Shown one piece after another: positions 35,363-43,662 of a stretch of 64,000 bases of DNA. The notes beneath the pieces are model-generated. The model did no database searches. It saw nothing but the letters and a program-made list of their open reading frames with translations, and had not been told where the DNA came from. Each line of letters starts with the position of its first letter. Position 1 is the first letter of the stretch. The DNA is from UBA1206 sp050953105. GTDB taxonomy: Bacteria; Bacillota; Clostridia; Oscillospirales; CAG-382. Location of the stretch: NCBI GenBank assembly GCA_050953105.1, contig JBMNMA010000001.1, positions 186,001-250,000 of the forward strand, given 5' to 3'. Made by a program: the position numbers and the translations under genes.

Positions 35363-35380
35363 GGGGATATTTTTTTATCA

Positions 35381-35932
35381 ATGCTTGATTTACTGTCGTT
35401 GCAGAAACATTTTATATTAAAACATCTGACCGAGGGCGGTGTGGCTGTTGATTACACCATGGGAAATGGTAATGACACCCTCTTTTTGTCACGCACTGTT
35501 GGAAACACCGGCAGGGTTTTCGCCTTTGACGTTCAAAACCAAGCACTTGAGTCAACCAAGAAACTGCTTGAGGAAAACAACGCCCCTAAAAATTACACCC
35601 TTATACTTGATTCACATCATAATCTTAAAAAATATGTTAATGTTCCGGTCAATGCCGGAATGTTTAATTTAGGTTGGCTGCCCGGGAGCGATAAGTCCGT
35701 AACCACAAGGCTGGAAACCACGCTTCCTGCCATAGCCGACGCCATTGATGTTTTAGCCCCGGACGGTGTTATTATTGTAGCCGTCTACCCCGGCCACCCA
35801 GAGGGGGAGGAGGAGGGGAAGGCTATTTCAGAATATCTTTCCCGCCTTGACAGGCGAAAATACACCTGCGCCGTCTTCCGTATAGTAAACTCCCCGTCGT
35901 CGCCCTATTTTTTCGTGATTGAGAGCAAATAA
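35381..35932 (+). CDS. mnmM: tRNA mnm5s2U methyltransferase MnmM (YtqB family)
   Basis: 183 residues of the class I methyltransferase fold. VDYTMGNGNDTLFLSRTVG is the SAM-binding loop and MFNLGWLPGSDKSVTT the family hallmark; VAVYPGHPEGEEEG and the C-terminal PYFFVIESK also match YtqB/MnmM proteins. MnmM methylates nm5s2U34 in the tRNA anticodon loop in Gram-positive bacteria that lack MnmC. The start ATG at 35381 lacks a strong ribosome binding site, but the 18-base gap from the micro-gene (AAGGGGATA) suggests coupling. A terminator follows. Confidence 0.9.
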   Translation: MLDLLSLQKHFILKHLTEGGVAVDYTMGNGNDTLFLSRTVGNTGRVFAFDVQNQALESTKKLLEENNAPKNYTLILDSHHNLKKYVNVPVNAGMFNLGWLPGSDKSVTTRLETTLPAIADAIDVLAPDGVIIVAVYPGHPEGEEEGKAISEYLSRLDRRKYTCAVFRIVNSPSSPYFFVIESK

Positions 35933-35934
35933 AA

Positions 35935-35958
35935 AATGAGCCGTCCGGCTCATTTTTT
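35935..35958. terminator. Bidirectional terminator
   Basis: ATGAGCC pairs with GGCTCAT across GTCC, flanked by A-run and T-run on both sides. Shared by mnmM and the convergent EEP-family gene. Confidence 0.88.
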
Positions 35959-35969
35959 TGTTTATGTTT

Positions 35970-37082
35970 TCAGTTAAGCATAAAGGTTATTATAACCGGG
36001 TTGTGGTCGGTGTTTGCAAAGCCAAAATCCAGCGCCTCGCTTTTAACAATGGTTACGTTGGGAGAAACCAGAAAGCCGTCAATGGCGGCGCAGTAGGAAA
36101 CCCCTTTTTCATAGGGAATGTCGGCATACCTTGTGGTGGGCACCGGGTTTTGGGCGTTATATCCTGCAGTAATGGTGAAATTGTCGGGAATGGTGCCTTC
36201 GGGTATGGGCTGGGCCCAGGAGTAAAATTCCTTGGCTTTGACCCCAAAAACATCTCCGGAGTTGCCGAGTAAATCTTTATTAAAATCACCGCCGCAGATA
36301 ACATAGTTTCCGGCGTTGTATTCCTGTGTTGCAATTTCAATAAGCATTTCAAGCTGCTTTGTGGATGTGGTGCCATCCTTGGTATAGGCCGAAAGATGAA
36401 GGTTGATAAGCACAAGGTACTTGCCGTTTTCCAGCGGTGCCTTGGTAATGGAAAGGCAGCGGTCAAGGTCGAGGAATTTTCTGAATCCCCCTTCAATGGG
36501 AAGGCTGCGCCGGAGGGCGGAGGTTATTTCATACCCCGACAGGGTAAGGATTCCCGATTTGGAACTGCCGTGGGGTGAGGTTATGGGGTAGAAAAGATAG
36601 GGTGAGTCATAATTGACGGCAAAAACCGAGGTTTTTTCGGGAAATGCCGAAAGTATCATCTGGCACTGGTCAACCTGATAACTGCGGGTGGAACCGAAGT
36701 CTACCTCCTGTAAGAGCATAAAGTCGGCGTTTAGCTCTTTAAGCTTTTGCATAACGCCGTTGGTGTTGGCGATAACCGCATTTTTGGAAAACGCCCTGGA
36801 TTGGGTTCCCCCGTCCATGAAAAAGGTATAGTTGTCGCTGTAGGCACCGAAGCCTAAGTTCCATGTGACGGCGGTGTATTCGGTGCCTGTTTCAACCTTA
36901 ACCTGTGACGGATTTTCAATTTCAAGGTCTTGGTTGTCGGGTATCCGGTGGTAGGCAATAAATACATAAGACACATACCCTACCGCAACAAGCAGGACAA
37001 GGGCTATCAGAGAGCTGATAATCTTAAAGAAGGTTTTTGCCGGACTTTTTTTATTTTTAATTTTCTTTCTTTTTTGCGCCAT
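35970..37082 (-). CDS. Membrane-anchored endonuclease/exonuclease/phosphatase-fold protein
   Basis: 370 residues. A basic N-terminus and one membrane helix (about 20-42, ISSLIALVLLVAVGYVSYVF) anchor an exported EEP domain. Metal-site motifs: TAVTWNLGFGAY (Asn), MLLQEVDFGSTR (Glu), VLINLHLSAY (His), VICGGDFNKD (Asp/Asn) and the C-terminal NTDHNPVII (Asp/His). The family includes nucleases, inositol-polyphosphate phosphatases and sphingomyelinase-like enzymes; substrate not readable. ATG follows GGGGGG. It is the last gene before the bidirectional terminator. Confidence 0.9.
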   Translation of the reverse strand: MAQKRKKIKNKKSPAKTFFKIISSLIALVLLVAVGYVSYVFIAYHRIPDNQDLEIENPSQVKVETGTEYTAVTWNLGFGAYSDNYTFFMDGGTQSRAFSKNAVIANTNGVMQKLKELNADFMLLQEVDFGSTRSYQVDQCQMILSAFPEKTSVFAVNYDSPYLFYPITSPHGSSKSGILTLSGYEITSALRRSLPIEGGFRKFLDLDRCLSITKAPLENGKYLVLINLHLSAYTKDGTTSTKQLEMLIEIATQEYNAGNYVICGGDFNKDLLGNSGDVFGVKAKEFYSWAQPIPEGTIPDNFTITAGYNAQNPVPTTRYADIPYEKGVSYCAAIDGFLVSPNVTIVKSEALDFGFANTDHNPVIITFMLN

Positions 37083-37148
37083 TGGTATTCCCCCCGCTTT
37101 ATCCCTTTTTGACTATTATATACGGGTTGCTTTTATTTTTCAAGTATT

Positions 37149-37940
37149 TTATGGCCTTGCGGATATGGTTACCTCGGTTTTTCCGGGGTAGGTTACCACC
37201 TCGCCTGAGGGGGTGCGGTTAAATGTGGCCGATGGCACGGCAATGCCGGGCAGGCGGACGGCACCGTTAATGTAGGTGTAATCGGTTACCTTAACCGGAT
37301 TTTCGTCCACAAAAACTCCTGTGATAAAAACAGGGGGCGAAAAGGTGTCGGTTAGCACCGTGTCTGTTGCCGCCGTGTTCCCGTAATTATATAAATTGTA
37401 AACTAAATAAACCATATCGCTTTGGTCGGTGTTTTGGGCTTTGAACATTATTATATCGGTATAGCATTCAACCGGCGTCACCACCTCCGCTTCCCCATTT
37501 TTTTCAAGACCATTGGCCTTTAAGGACACACGGTTTTTTATTACCGAACCCGTTTCAAGTCCGGCATAGGTGGTGGGCTTTGCCTTAAACCACAAATTTA
37601 TGTTGTCGTTGGTGCCTATTCTGAGTATTTTAAAGACCGCAAAGCCTTCCTCCTCCCTGCCCTCAATTTCCCCCGAAAATTCCCCGTTGACATACAGCTT
37701 TCCCCTGCCGCATAGTGACAAGGTTTTTTTGCCGTCATGAGAACCGAGGTCGGTAAAAAGCATAGCGTCCCGTATTGAGTTAAATGAGGTATTTACAATG
37801 GAAGCCACATAGGTTATACCCCCCTTGGGGGTGTAACCGTCATCAATGGTTTTAAGCTGAAGTCTTATTGGCGACGACGATGGCATTTTAGCCGTTATAT
37901 CTTGGCTGCCCAGCGAAAGATTTGCAAAATTCTCCGGCAT
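37149..37940 (-). CDS. Beta-rich protein with DUF11-like repeats, phage-appendage-like context
   Basis: 263 residues with no signal peptide or membrane helix. Two similar ~115-residue halves (GGITYVASIVNTSFNSIRDA; VYLVYNLYNYGNTAATDTVL) look like DUF11/conserved-repeat immunoglobulin-like folds. The start MPENFANLSLGSQDI is hydrophilic. ATG follows GGGGAGATAT. It is downstream of, and probably co-transcribed with, a 33-codon gene and a BppU-like gene. A fibre-like or structural role is an inference from that context; no function is known. Confidence 0.7.
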   Translation of the reverse strand: MPENFANLSLGSQDITAKMPSSSPIRLQLKTIDDGYTPKGGITYVASIVNTSFNSIRDAMLFTDLGSHDGKKTLSLCGRGKLYVNGEFSGEIEGREEEGFAVFKILRIGTNDNINLWFKAKPTTYAGLETGSVIKNRVSLKANGLEKNGEAEVVTPVECYTDIIMFKAQNTDQSDMVYLVYNLYNYGNTAATDTVLTDTFSPPVFITGVFVDENPVKVTDYTYINGAVRLPGIAVPSATFNRTPSGEVVTYPGKTEVTISARP

Positions 37941-38009
37941 ATATCTCCCCCCTTGACATTACATTTTATGCGCAAAGGAAAAAAGGGGACAAAATTGCCC
38001 CCTTCTACC

Positions 38010-38111
38010 CTAAATAATTATTACCTCTGTTTCAAAAACACCGCTTTCTTCGGTGTATTCGGTTTGAAAGACACCGTTTTCGATAGTTATCTGACTGTCA
38101 AAAACAATCAT
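38010..38111 (-). CDS. 33-residue peptide in a phage-like cassette
   Basis: Reads MIVFDSQITIENG, VFQTEYTEESG, VFETEVIII. Its ATG overlaps the upstream gene's TGA (ATGA at 38108-38111), the best support that it is translated. It contains an internal direct repeat, NGVFQTEYT / SGVFETEV, and alternating hydrophobic positions suggesting a beta-hairpin. I recall similar tiny genes following BppU-like genes in gut phages, but could not check this. Confidence 0.6.
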   Translation of the reverse strand: MIVFDSQITIENGVFQTEYTEESGVFETEVIII

Positions 38112-38410
38112 ATTACCCCCGTCTTTAATACCCGTCCCGTATCGATTTTAACTATGTTGGAAACATAGGCTACCCCGGAGGTATCTTTGATGCGAAGCTG
38201 CGTTTCCACCGTTCCCCCGTCGGGGAACCCCAGTGTTTCGGTCTGTGAAAGGGTGAAAGCTATTTCGTAGTCGCCTATGGTAGCGTCGGACTGGGTCTTT
38301 TGGGAAAGAATTGCCCCCGATTCATCGGTAAAAACCACCGATAATGTGGCAACTTCATTTGCCTTTAACGGGGTGGTAAACCTTATTGTGGGGGTTGAAC
38401 CTCTGTACAT
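38108..38410 (-). CDS. Phage-type structural protein of the BppU-N / 'RGTTPT' family
   Basis: 100 residues starting MYRGSTPTIRFTTPL. The order YRGxTPT, then LSVVFTDESG, IAFTLSQTETLGF, TVETQLRIKDTSG and GRVLKTGVI matches a protein seen next to tail or baseplate genes in Clostridia prophages and resembling the N-terminus of baseplate upper protein BppU. Start: an upstream TTG at 38515 is possible, but the ATG at 38410 has AAAAGGA upstream and places MYRGS at the N-terminus as in the relatives. No other phage genes adjoin it, so it is a stray cassette. Homology is from memory and unverified. Confidence 0.6.
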   Translation of the reverse strand: MYRGSTPTIRFTTPLKANEVATLSVVFTDESGAILSQKTQSDATIGDYEIAFTLSQTETLGFPDGGTVETQLRIKDTSGVAYVSNIVKIDTGRVLKTGVI

Positions 38411-38540
38411 ATAAAGCCATCCTTTTCCGGCCGGCGGACGGCTGCTTACATTTTCAGTATAAAACAGGCTTTTTAGCTTTTCAACTTTTACCCCCCGTTT
38501 CTCCCTTATAAACAAAACAGTTCTTTGATTTTTGTTCGCC

Positions 38541-38569
38541 TTGACAAAAAGGCCGTGGGCATGTATACT
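38541..38569 (+). promoter_or_regulatory. Promoter of the histidine phosphatase gene
   Basis: TTGACA (38541-38546), a 17-base spacer, TATACT (38564-38569), 27 bases before the start codon. Confidence 0.82.
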
Positions 38570-38595
38570 TTTTTAAAACAGCAAGGAGTTTGGAA

Positions 38596-39243
38596 ATGGT
38601 TCTTGACATTATAAGACACGCCGACCCCGATTACGCCAACAATACAATAACCGAATTCGGCCGCCTTGAAGCAAAGGCTCTGGCCGAATATCTAAAAGAC
38701 GATGAAATACACCGCATCTACACCTCCCCCCTGGGACGGGCAATAGATACGGCGAAACCCCTTTGCGAAATAAAGGGAATGGATTACACCATACTTCCCT
38801 GGACCGCCGAAAGCATGGATTATATGCGCAGATGCAACAAGCCAGAACAATGCTCCTACCGCTTTTCCATATTAAACGGAGTGGAGGACTTTACCGACTT
38901 TACCGACGAGGAAAGAAACGGCTCCCTTGAAATGCTTGTCGAAAGCTCGGATGAATTTTTGGCATCCTTAGGTTATGTCCGGGAGGGGGCAAGATACAAA
39001 ATAGTGTCTCCCAACGACGATAGGATTTTGGTGTTCTGCCACGGAGGATTCGGTGCCGCCTGGATATCCCATCTGCTTATGCGTCCGCCTGCCATGGGCT
39101 GGTGCGATATAAGGCTTACCACCACCAGCATTACAAGATTTGTGTTTGAAAATAATGCCGAAGGCTATACTTTTCCGGTAAACCGTTTTATTTCGGCAAC
39201 CAACCATATATCGCTGGCGGGACTGAGATTAAACAACAGATAA
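38596..39243 (+). CDS. Histidine phosphatase family protein (phosphoglycerate mutase-like)
   Basis: 215 residues from the ATG at 38596 (AAGGAG seven bases upstream). The catalytic RH motif is IIRHADPDY at the N-terminus with His8; the second His lies in VFCHGGFGAAW, and YTSPLGRAIDTAKP supplies the second phosphate-binding Arg. The central segment AESMDYMRRCNKPEQC is unusual for the small metabolite phosphatases such as CobC. Substrate is not identifiable. It is monocistronic, with its own promoter and terminator. Confidence 0.88.
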   Translation: MVLDIIRHADPDYANNTITEFGRLEAKALAEYLKDDEIHRIYTSPLGRAIDTAKPLCEIKGMDYTILPWTAESMDYMRRCNKPEQCSYRFSILNGVEDFTDFTDEERNGSLEMLVESSDEFLASLGYVREGARYKIVSPNDDRILVFCHGGFGAAWISHLLMRPPAMGWCDIRLTTTSITRFVFENNAEGYTFPVNRFISATNHISLAGLRLNNR

Positions 39244-39248
39244 ATAAT

Positions 39249-39272
39249 AATGCCCGGTAAACCGGGCATTTT
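39249..39272. terminator. Bidirectional terminator
   Basis: AATGCCCGG pairs with CCGGGCATT across TAAA, flanked by A/T runs; it serves the histidine phosphatase and the convergent PHP gene. Confidence 0.88.
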
Positions 39273-39956
39273 TTATTTCTTTTCGTCGAAAAGGGTGTAG
39301 CTTCCCGTTTCGGCGATTTTTCTTAAGTCCCTGGGGGTTGTAATTTCGATTTCACTGTCTATTCCGCAAAAGCGTTTTTGATTCGGCCCCAGGTGGTTGT
39401 CGGTGCCGGCAAGGCGAAACAGGTTGTAATACTTTGCATATACCTCAGCCGCGCCGTTTTCGGTGTCGTTGCGGTTGGAGTTTAAAACCTCCACCCCGTG
39501 GACATGGCGGGGAAGCAGGCGGATCATTTCTATATAGGACGATTCCCTGAAGGGATGGGCCTGAACTATAAAGGCACCCTCGCACATAAAAAACTCAAGA
39601 CATTGGCGGATAGGCATATCCACGATTTCCGGGTGGGCTTTAAGCCATTCCTTATCAAGACCGTAAACTAAAAAATCCATTCCCCCGTGGGGGTGGCAGG
39701 TATATTCAAAGCCGAAAAACACCTTTAAATTATGCTTTTCCCCCTCAGCTTTGGCTATCTCGTAGCCATGGCTGTATTTATCTATCCATTCCTCCCAGGA
39801 CAGGTTGTAAGGTATTCCCCTGCCGCAGACAAAGTGGTCGGTAATGAATATACCGGCGTAGTTTTGGGATTGATAATATTCGGCCACGCTTTTGGCCGGG
39901 GCGTGGGCGCAGGGTGAAACTTCGGACGTATGGCAGTGGAGTTCGTAGCGAAACAT
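39273..39956 (-). CDS. PHP-domain metal-dependent phosphoesterase
   Basis: 227 residues. PHP motifs: YELHCHTSEVSPC at the N-terminus (HxH), FITDHFVCG (Asp-His), FFGFEYTCH (Glu), FIVQAHPFRE (His) and LAGTDNHLG (Asp-x-His). These coordinate a trinuclear metal site, as in histidinol phosphatase and polymerase-associated PHP domains. Stand-alone members of this length cut phosphomonoesters or small nucleotides. ATG at 39956 has no strong ribosome binding site. Neighbour genes give no hint of substrate. Confidence 0.88.
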   Translation of the reverse strand: MFRYELHCHTSEVSPCAHAPAKSVAEYYQSQNYAGIFITDHFVCGRGIPYNLSWEEWIDKYSHGYEIAKAEGEKHNLKVFFGFEYTCHPHGGMDFLVYGLDKEWLKAHPEIVDMPIRQCLEFFMCEGAFIVQAHPFRESSYIEMIRLLPRHVHGVEVLNSNRNDTENGAAEVYAKYYNLFRLAGTDNHLGPNQKRFCGIDSEIEITTPRDLRKIAETGSYTLFDEKK

Positions 39957-40043
39957 ATAAACCTCATTTACAGTAAATATTCAAGTATAATATTTCCTTT
40001 TGGATACATAATAATAACAACATTACACAAAGGAGAATTTTTC

Positions 40044-40249
40044 ATGGCCGATAATCAAAACGACAGACAACAGAAAAATCAAAATCAAAACCAAAATCAA
40101 AACCAAATCAAAACCAGAACCGTAACGAAATGAGAAACGACAACCGGGGCGAAAACCGGGCTGATAACCGCAACAGAACCGAAAATGCAGTAAGGGAAAA
40201 CAACAAAAACGAAAAGAAAAAGCAAACAAGTCAAAACCAGAACAAATAG
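40044..40249 (+). pseudogene. Asn/Gln-rich small protein gene, frameshifted in its repeat tract
   Basis: From the ATG at 40044 (AAAGGAG upstream) the frame reads MADNQNDRQQKNQNQNQNQN, then falls out of frame and stops at a TGA near 40131. The sequence consists of CAAAATCAAAAC units; the last has CCAAAT where CCAAAAT is expected. Restoring one A keeps the NQNQ pattern and gives about 68 residues ending TSQNQNK at the TAG at 40247-40249: hydrophilic, rich in Asn, Arg and Lys, with no signal. Similar Asn/Gln-rich small proteins occur in other Clostridia; function unknown. It may be truly broken, slippage-regulated, or a sequencing error. Confidence 0.65.
40062..40116 (+). repeat. CAAAAC/CAAAAT hexamer tract
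   Basis: Short tandem hexamers inside the Asn/Gln-rich gene. One unit is a base short, shifting the frame. Confidence 0.75.
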
Positions 40250-40257
40250 CAATCAAG

Positions 40258-40290
40258 CAAACGTCTGCCGGGCAACGGCAGACGTTTGTT
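40258..40290. terminator. Terminator between the Asn/Gln-rich gene and the sigma operon
   Basis: CAAACGTCTGCCG pairs with CGGCAGACGTTTG around GGCAA, an exceptionally long perfect stem. It stands directly before the stop of the convergent membrane-protein gene. Confidence 0.82.
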
Positions 40291-40293
40291 ATA

Positions 40294-42432
40294 TTAACCT
40301 AATATGATGCCTTCGTCAATAACGGCTGCTACCGTTTGATTATTTATTTTAATGGCGGCAAGCTTATTTTTCTCTATTACAAAGGTAACCTTGTTTCCGC
40401 CCATGGTGCGGTAGGAATATTCGTTTGTGTTAACATAAGTGTCGGGGCTTTCGGTAAGGGCTGTGACCGAAATCATATAGCTTATGGCCGAGCTGTAGCG
40501 GGTGTATTCGGCAGAGGCAACGTATTCCTTTTCGCCATTTTCGTCAAGTCGGTAGACACCCTTGCCGTCTTTTTCCCGGTAAAACATAATGTTTTCACCG
40601 TCGGACAGGGTAATTTGAATCGTTAACAGACCGTCCTCATAGATTATCATCACTTCATGTGCTTCTGATGATGTGCCGGCGGGAGTGTATACAAGGACAA
40701 ATTTGCCGTCTACAAGTTCCGACTTGCCTATTTTTATAACGGTGTTCTTTATTTCGTCTGCGATAAAATGGTTATTGTGGTAATGGACTTCAACCTGATT
40801 TACAGTGGTAAGGTTGGGGGTGGCGTTAAATGCCCTGCCCAGAGGGGAGGACAGTCTGCCGGAGGAGGAAATTTCAAGAATTGCCGCAGGCATTGCTATT
40901 TCCCCGTCTGTTACATAAAACAGAAATTCGTTGTCGTTGTTTAACCGGGTGACAAAATATGCCGGGACTTTAAGGGTTGTTTTTTTGCTGCCGTAATAAA
41001 CATTTACGGGATTAATGTTTATGTAAACGTATTCCGGCGCATCGCCGTTTTTAATTCCCTCGCCGAAGGATGTTATATAACCCGAAAATACCGATATATT
41101 TTCGTCAAAGGCAAAGTTTATTGTCATATCCAGTCCGGCGGGAAGGGGGATATCGGTAACGCCGAAGTATTCAAGAACGTTTTCCCGGGTGGTATCAAAG
41201 GTGTCAAACCCTTCCGGGGTGGTTTTTATAAGAGAAGCGTTTTGACCGATATATTCAACGGCGGCTTCCTCGTTTGCCGTGACAACAGAGGGGTTTGTTC
41301 CCTCAAGCCTTATTGAATAAATGACGTTTCCGTCGGTAAAATCAAAGGTTTTGGTTTCAAACTGATATAAAGCCGGGGTTTGTGAAAAGGTGGGGGTTAG
41401 GGCATTTATAAATATTCCGAATGATTCAAACGCTTCTTTCGGATAGTCAAAGCCCGAAACATGTTTAAGCTTCATTCGTAATAAGTCGGCTTCAAAAATA
41501 TCCTCTTTACCTGCAAGACGGTAAAACAGTCTTTGGCCGTCATTTGTTTCCACCGACACCGCCATTCCGGCTTTGTCCCGGACAACGGTAAGCCTGCCGT
41601 TGTCATTTGTCAAAACCATGGTGTATGGCAGTTCGGTTGAATTTATGCGGTCGACTGTCGAAAGGGTTTTCTTAAACTCCGCCGACAGATATACCAAAAT
41701 CTCCTTATCGGAGTTTATAAGAGATGTAATTTCTTGGGTTTTCGTATCATCTACAAGGCAGTTAAGGCTCTGCTTGGGAATAACCGCAAAATAAGCGGAT
41801 CCATCGTCTGAGGGATTGTCAAAGTCCAAAAAGATATATTCGGTTTCCTCGTCAAGCAGCATCAGATAGAAATGGGGGCATTTGACAACAACCGTACCTG
41901 AATAGTTTTTCGATAATGAGTAGGTAACGTTTACATACAATGTAATAACCCATTTATTGCCGTAAGTTTCAACCTTATCACCGAAATATTTTATTGTGCC
42001 TTCAAAGGCGCCTTTTGCATTTGCCAGAGCGTCGGCAAAGGCAGAGTCACCGGGATTTTCGGGAATTTCAAAGGTGTAGCCCGATGTTTCTATAAGATGT
42101 TTTTTGCTTTCCTCAAAGGTGGGTTCGATAACTACGGTTTCCGATGTTTCATCGGAGGATTCATTGCTTTCGTCGCTGATTTCGTCAATATCAGATTCGT
42201 TGCTTTTATCATCCGGCGTTGACGGGGTAAGCGACAGTTCCGAAAGGCTGCTGTTGTCACCTGAAACCGGTGTAAAGGCAGAGCCGAAAAGCACCACTAC
42301 CAGGGTTACTACGGCCACAAGGGCAACGCAGGCGAAAAGAAGGGTGGCTTTGACAAGATTTTTCCTTTGCTTTGCCCGCTCGCGCCTTGCTTTTTCAAGA
42401 ATATCTCTGGTGCGGTCGGAATAGCTTGTCAT
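40294..42432 (-). CDS. Single-pass membrane protein, probable partner of the adjacent sigma factor
   Basis: 712 residues: a short basic cytoplasmic N-terminus (MTSYSDRTRDILEKARRERA), one membrane helix at about 29-50 (ATLLFACVALVAVVTLVVVLF), then a Ser/Asp/Glu-rich linker and ~600 extracellular residues with no recognised domain. Its start overlaps the sigma gene stop (ATGA). The arrangement sigma factor then single-pass membrane protein with an outside domain is typical of sigma/anti-sigma sensor pairs. The short N-terminus is only ~28 residues, shorter than most anti-sigma domains, and no zinc-binding HxxxCxxC motif is seen, so the anti-sigma role is inferred from context. Confidence 0.75.
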   Translation of the reverse strand: MTSYSDRTRDILEKARRERAKQRKNLVKATLLFACVALVAVVTLVVVLFGSAFTPVSGDNSSLSELSLTPSTPDDKSNESDIDEISDESNESSDETSETVVIEPTFEESKKHLIETSGYTFEIPENPGDSAFADALANAKGAFEGTIKYFGDKVETYGNKWVITLYVNVTYSLSKNYSGTVVVKCPHFYLMLLDEETEYIFLDFDNPSDDGSAYFAVIPKQSLNCLVDDTKTQEITSLINSDKEILVYLSAEFKKTLSTVDRINSTELPYTMVLTNDNGRLTVVRDKAGMAVSVETNDGQRLFYRLAGKEDIFEADLLRMKLKHVSGFDYPKEAFESFGIFINALTPTFSQTPALYQFETKTFDFTDGNVIYSIRLEGTNPSVVTANEEAAVEYIGQNASLIKTTPEGFDTFDTTRENVLEYFGVTDIPLPAGLDMTINFAFDENISVFSGYITSFGEGIKNGDAPEYVYININPVNVYYGSKKTTLKVPAYFVTRLNNDNEFLFYVTDGEIAMPAAILEISSSGRLSSPLGRAFNATPNLTTVNQVEVHYHNNHFIADEIKNTVIKIGKSELVDGKFVLVYTPAGTSSEAHEVMIIYEDGLLTIQITLSDGENIMFYREKDGKGVYRLDENGEKEYVASAEYTRYSSAISYMISVTALTESPDTYVNTNEYSYRTMGGNKVTFVIEKNKLAAIKINNQTVAAVIDEGIILG

Positions 42433-43028
42433 TGATTTCCGCCCCCTTTCTTTGAAAATAGCGTTTCAACCACAATTTCGCTGCTTGTCCGGCTGGAGGC
42501 GGCGTACAAAACCCGTTTTCTGCCGGCGGCGATTATTTTTGAAACGAAATTCACATCCGTGCCGGTGACAGCGGATATTTGAGTTTTATTTAATTTTTGA
42601 AAGAAATACAAAAACAGTATGGGCTTAGCCTTTGATTCGTAATGGGATAAAATATCGAATTTTATCTTATCTTCGGCTGTTTTAACTATAAACGACGAAA
42701 CCCACAGGCTTTCGGGTATGTCTTTAATCTGGCCGAAAAGATTAGAAAGCACCGCCTTTTGGGGCTTTCTTTTTGTCCGTTCCTTTATTGCGTCATCGAG
42801 GGATTTGTAAAGGAAAACGGCAATATCCCCGTCGGTTTTAAGACTTGGCCGCTTTAACACCAGCTTAAGGAAGGCGGTTTCCATAAGGTCTTCGGCAATA
42901 TTGAAGTTGCCTGTGGCTATATATGCGTAGTAAACCATATTGTCGCTGTATTCGACAACAAGTCCTTCCAGTCCGGCCTGGCTGCCCTTGAGGAAGGCTT
43001 TGTAGTTTTCAAGACTGTTTTCAGGCAT
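42429..43028 (-). CDS. ECF-type sigma factor-like protein
   Basis: 199 residues. The N-terminal half resembles sigma70 region 2 (LVVEYSDNMVYYAYIATGN, then FNIAEDLMETAFLKLVLKR), the C-terminal part region 4 (KLNKTQISAVTGTDVNFVSK, IIAAGRKRVLYA). Sequence is diverged from standard ECF sigmas. ATG follows AAAGGAATG. It is coupled by ATGA to the membrane-protein gene. It would drive genes under control of the membrane partner; targets unknown. A 16-base perfect palindrome lies upstream at 43073-43088. Confidence 0.78.
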   Translation of the reverse strand: MPENSLENYKAFLKGSQAGLEGLVVEYSDNMVYYAYIATGNFNIAEDLMETAFLKLVLKRPSLKTDGDIAVFLYKSLDDAIKERTKRKPQKAVLSNLFGQIKDIPESLWVSSFIVKTAEDKIKFDILSHYESKAKPILFLYFFQKLNKTQISAVTGTDVNFVSKIIAAGRKRVLYAASSRTSSEIVVETLFSKKGGGNQ

Positions 43029-43171
43029 ATCCGCATTCCTTTCACATATATTTTATACTTTAAGCTTATAATTTTTAACCGGTTAAAATGATAACACATA
43101 AAATGCCAAAAATCCAGTACAAAGGCATTAAATTTATTAATTACGACATTTTTCGTATATTTTATTTAAGA

Positions 43172-43630
43172 CTATAAACGCTTTAAAAAGCATTCGAATT
43201 TTCCGTTATTCGTTGTTATCACCCCGTAGGTATGGTTAAAGCCTATGCTGCCGGGGTTAAGCAGAGTTATTTTGTCCTTTTCAATAATAACTTCCCGGTG
43301 GGTGTGACCGAAAAGGGAAAGCACAGCTCCCGCCGCTTTGGCCGACGAAAGAAGATGCTCGGTTGTATCCTTTACCCTTTGAATATGTCCGTGGGTGGCA
43401 TAGATTTTAACACCGTCAATGGTGTCGCAATATACGTCATGCCCGGGGCGGAAAATGTCCCGATTACCCTTGATTTTTATAATATCAAGGCCGGGGAAAG
43501 CGTTTTCCAGTTCTGAAGCATCACCAAGACCGTCCCCTAAAAATATAACCTTAGCGGGGTTTTCGGCTTTGGCAGCGGCTATCATGGGTTCGGAGTTTGA
43601 ATGGGAGTCGGAAAAAACTACAATTTTCAT
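43172..43630 (-). CDS. Metallophosphoesterase (YfcE/MJ0936-like)
   Basis: 152 residues, the small calcineurin-like phosphodiesterase family. The five metal motifs are visible: VVFSDSHSN, VIFLGDGLGD, IKGNRDIF, YATHGHI and LFGHTHR. It hydrolyses phosphodiesters, possibly cyclic nucleotides, in the cytoplasm. In Firmicutes the family often sits next to rph-rdgB (ITPase), which are not seen here. Promoter at 43663-43691 upstream. Confidence 0.92.
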   Translation of the reverse strand: MKIVVFSDSHSNSEPMIAAAKAENPAKVIFLGDGLGDASELENAFPGLDIIKIKGNRDIFRPGHDVYCDTIDGVKIYATHGHIQRVKDTTEHLLSSAKAAGAVLSLFGHTHREVIIEKDKITLLNPGSIGFNHTYGVITTNNGKFECFLKRL

Positions 43631-43662
43631 AAAACCCCCGTATTCGGCAGTATTTTTTGATT

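Noticed and set aside
37149..38515. A complete prophage around the BppU-like gene
   Set aside because: No integrase, terminase, capsid, tail-tube, lysis or attachment repeats were found in the flanks; histidine phosphatase and EEP genes are ordinary chromosomal genes.
40062..40116. CAAAAC repeats as a CRISPR or satellite array
   Set aside because: Units are six bases without spacers, in frame with an Asn/Gln-rich reading frame; there are no cas genes.
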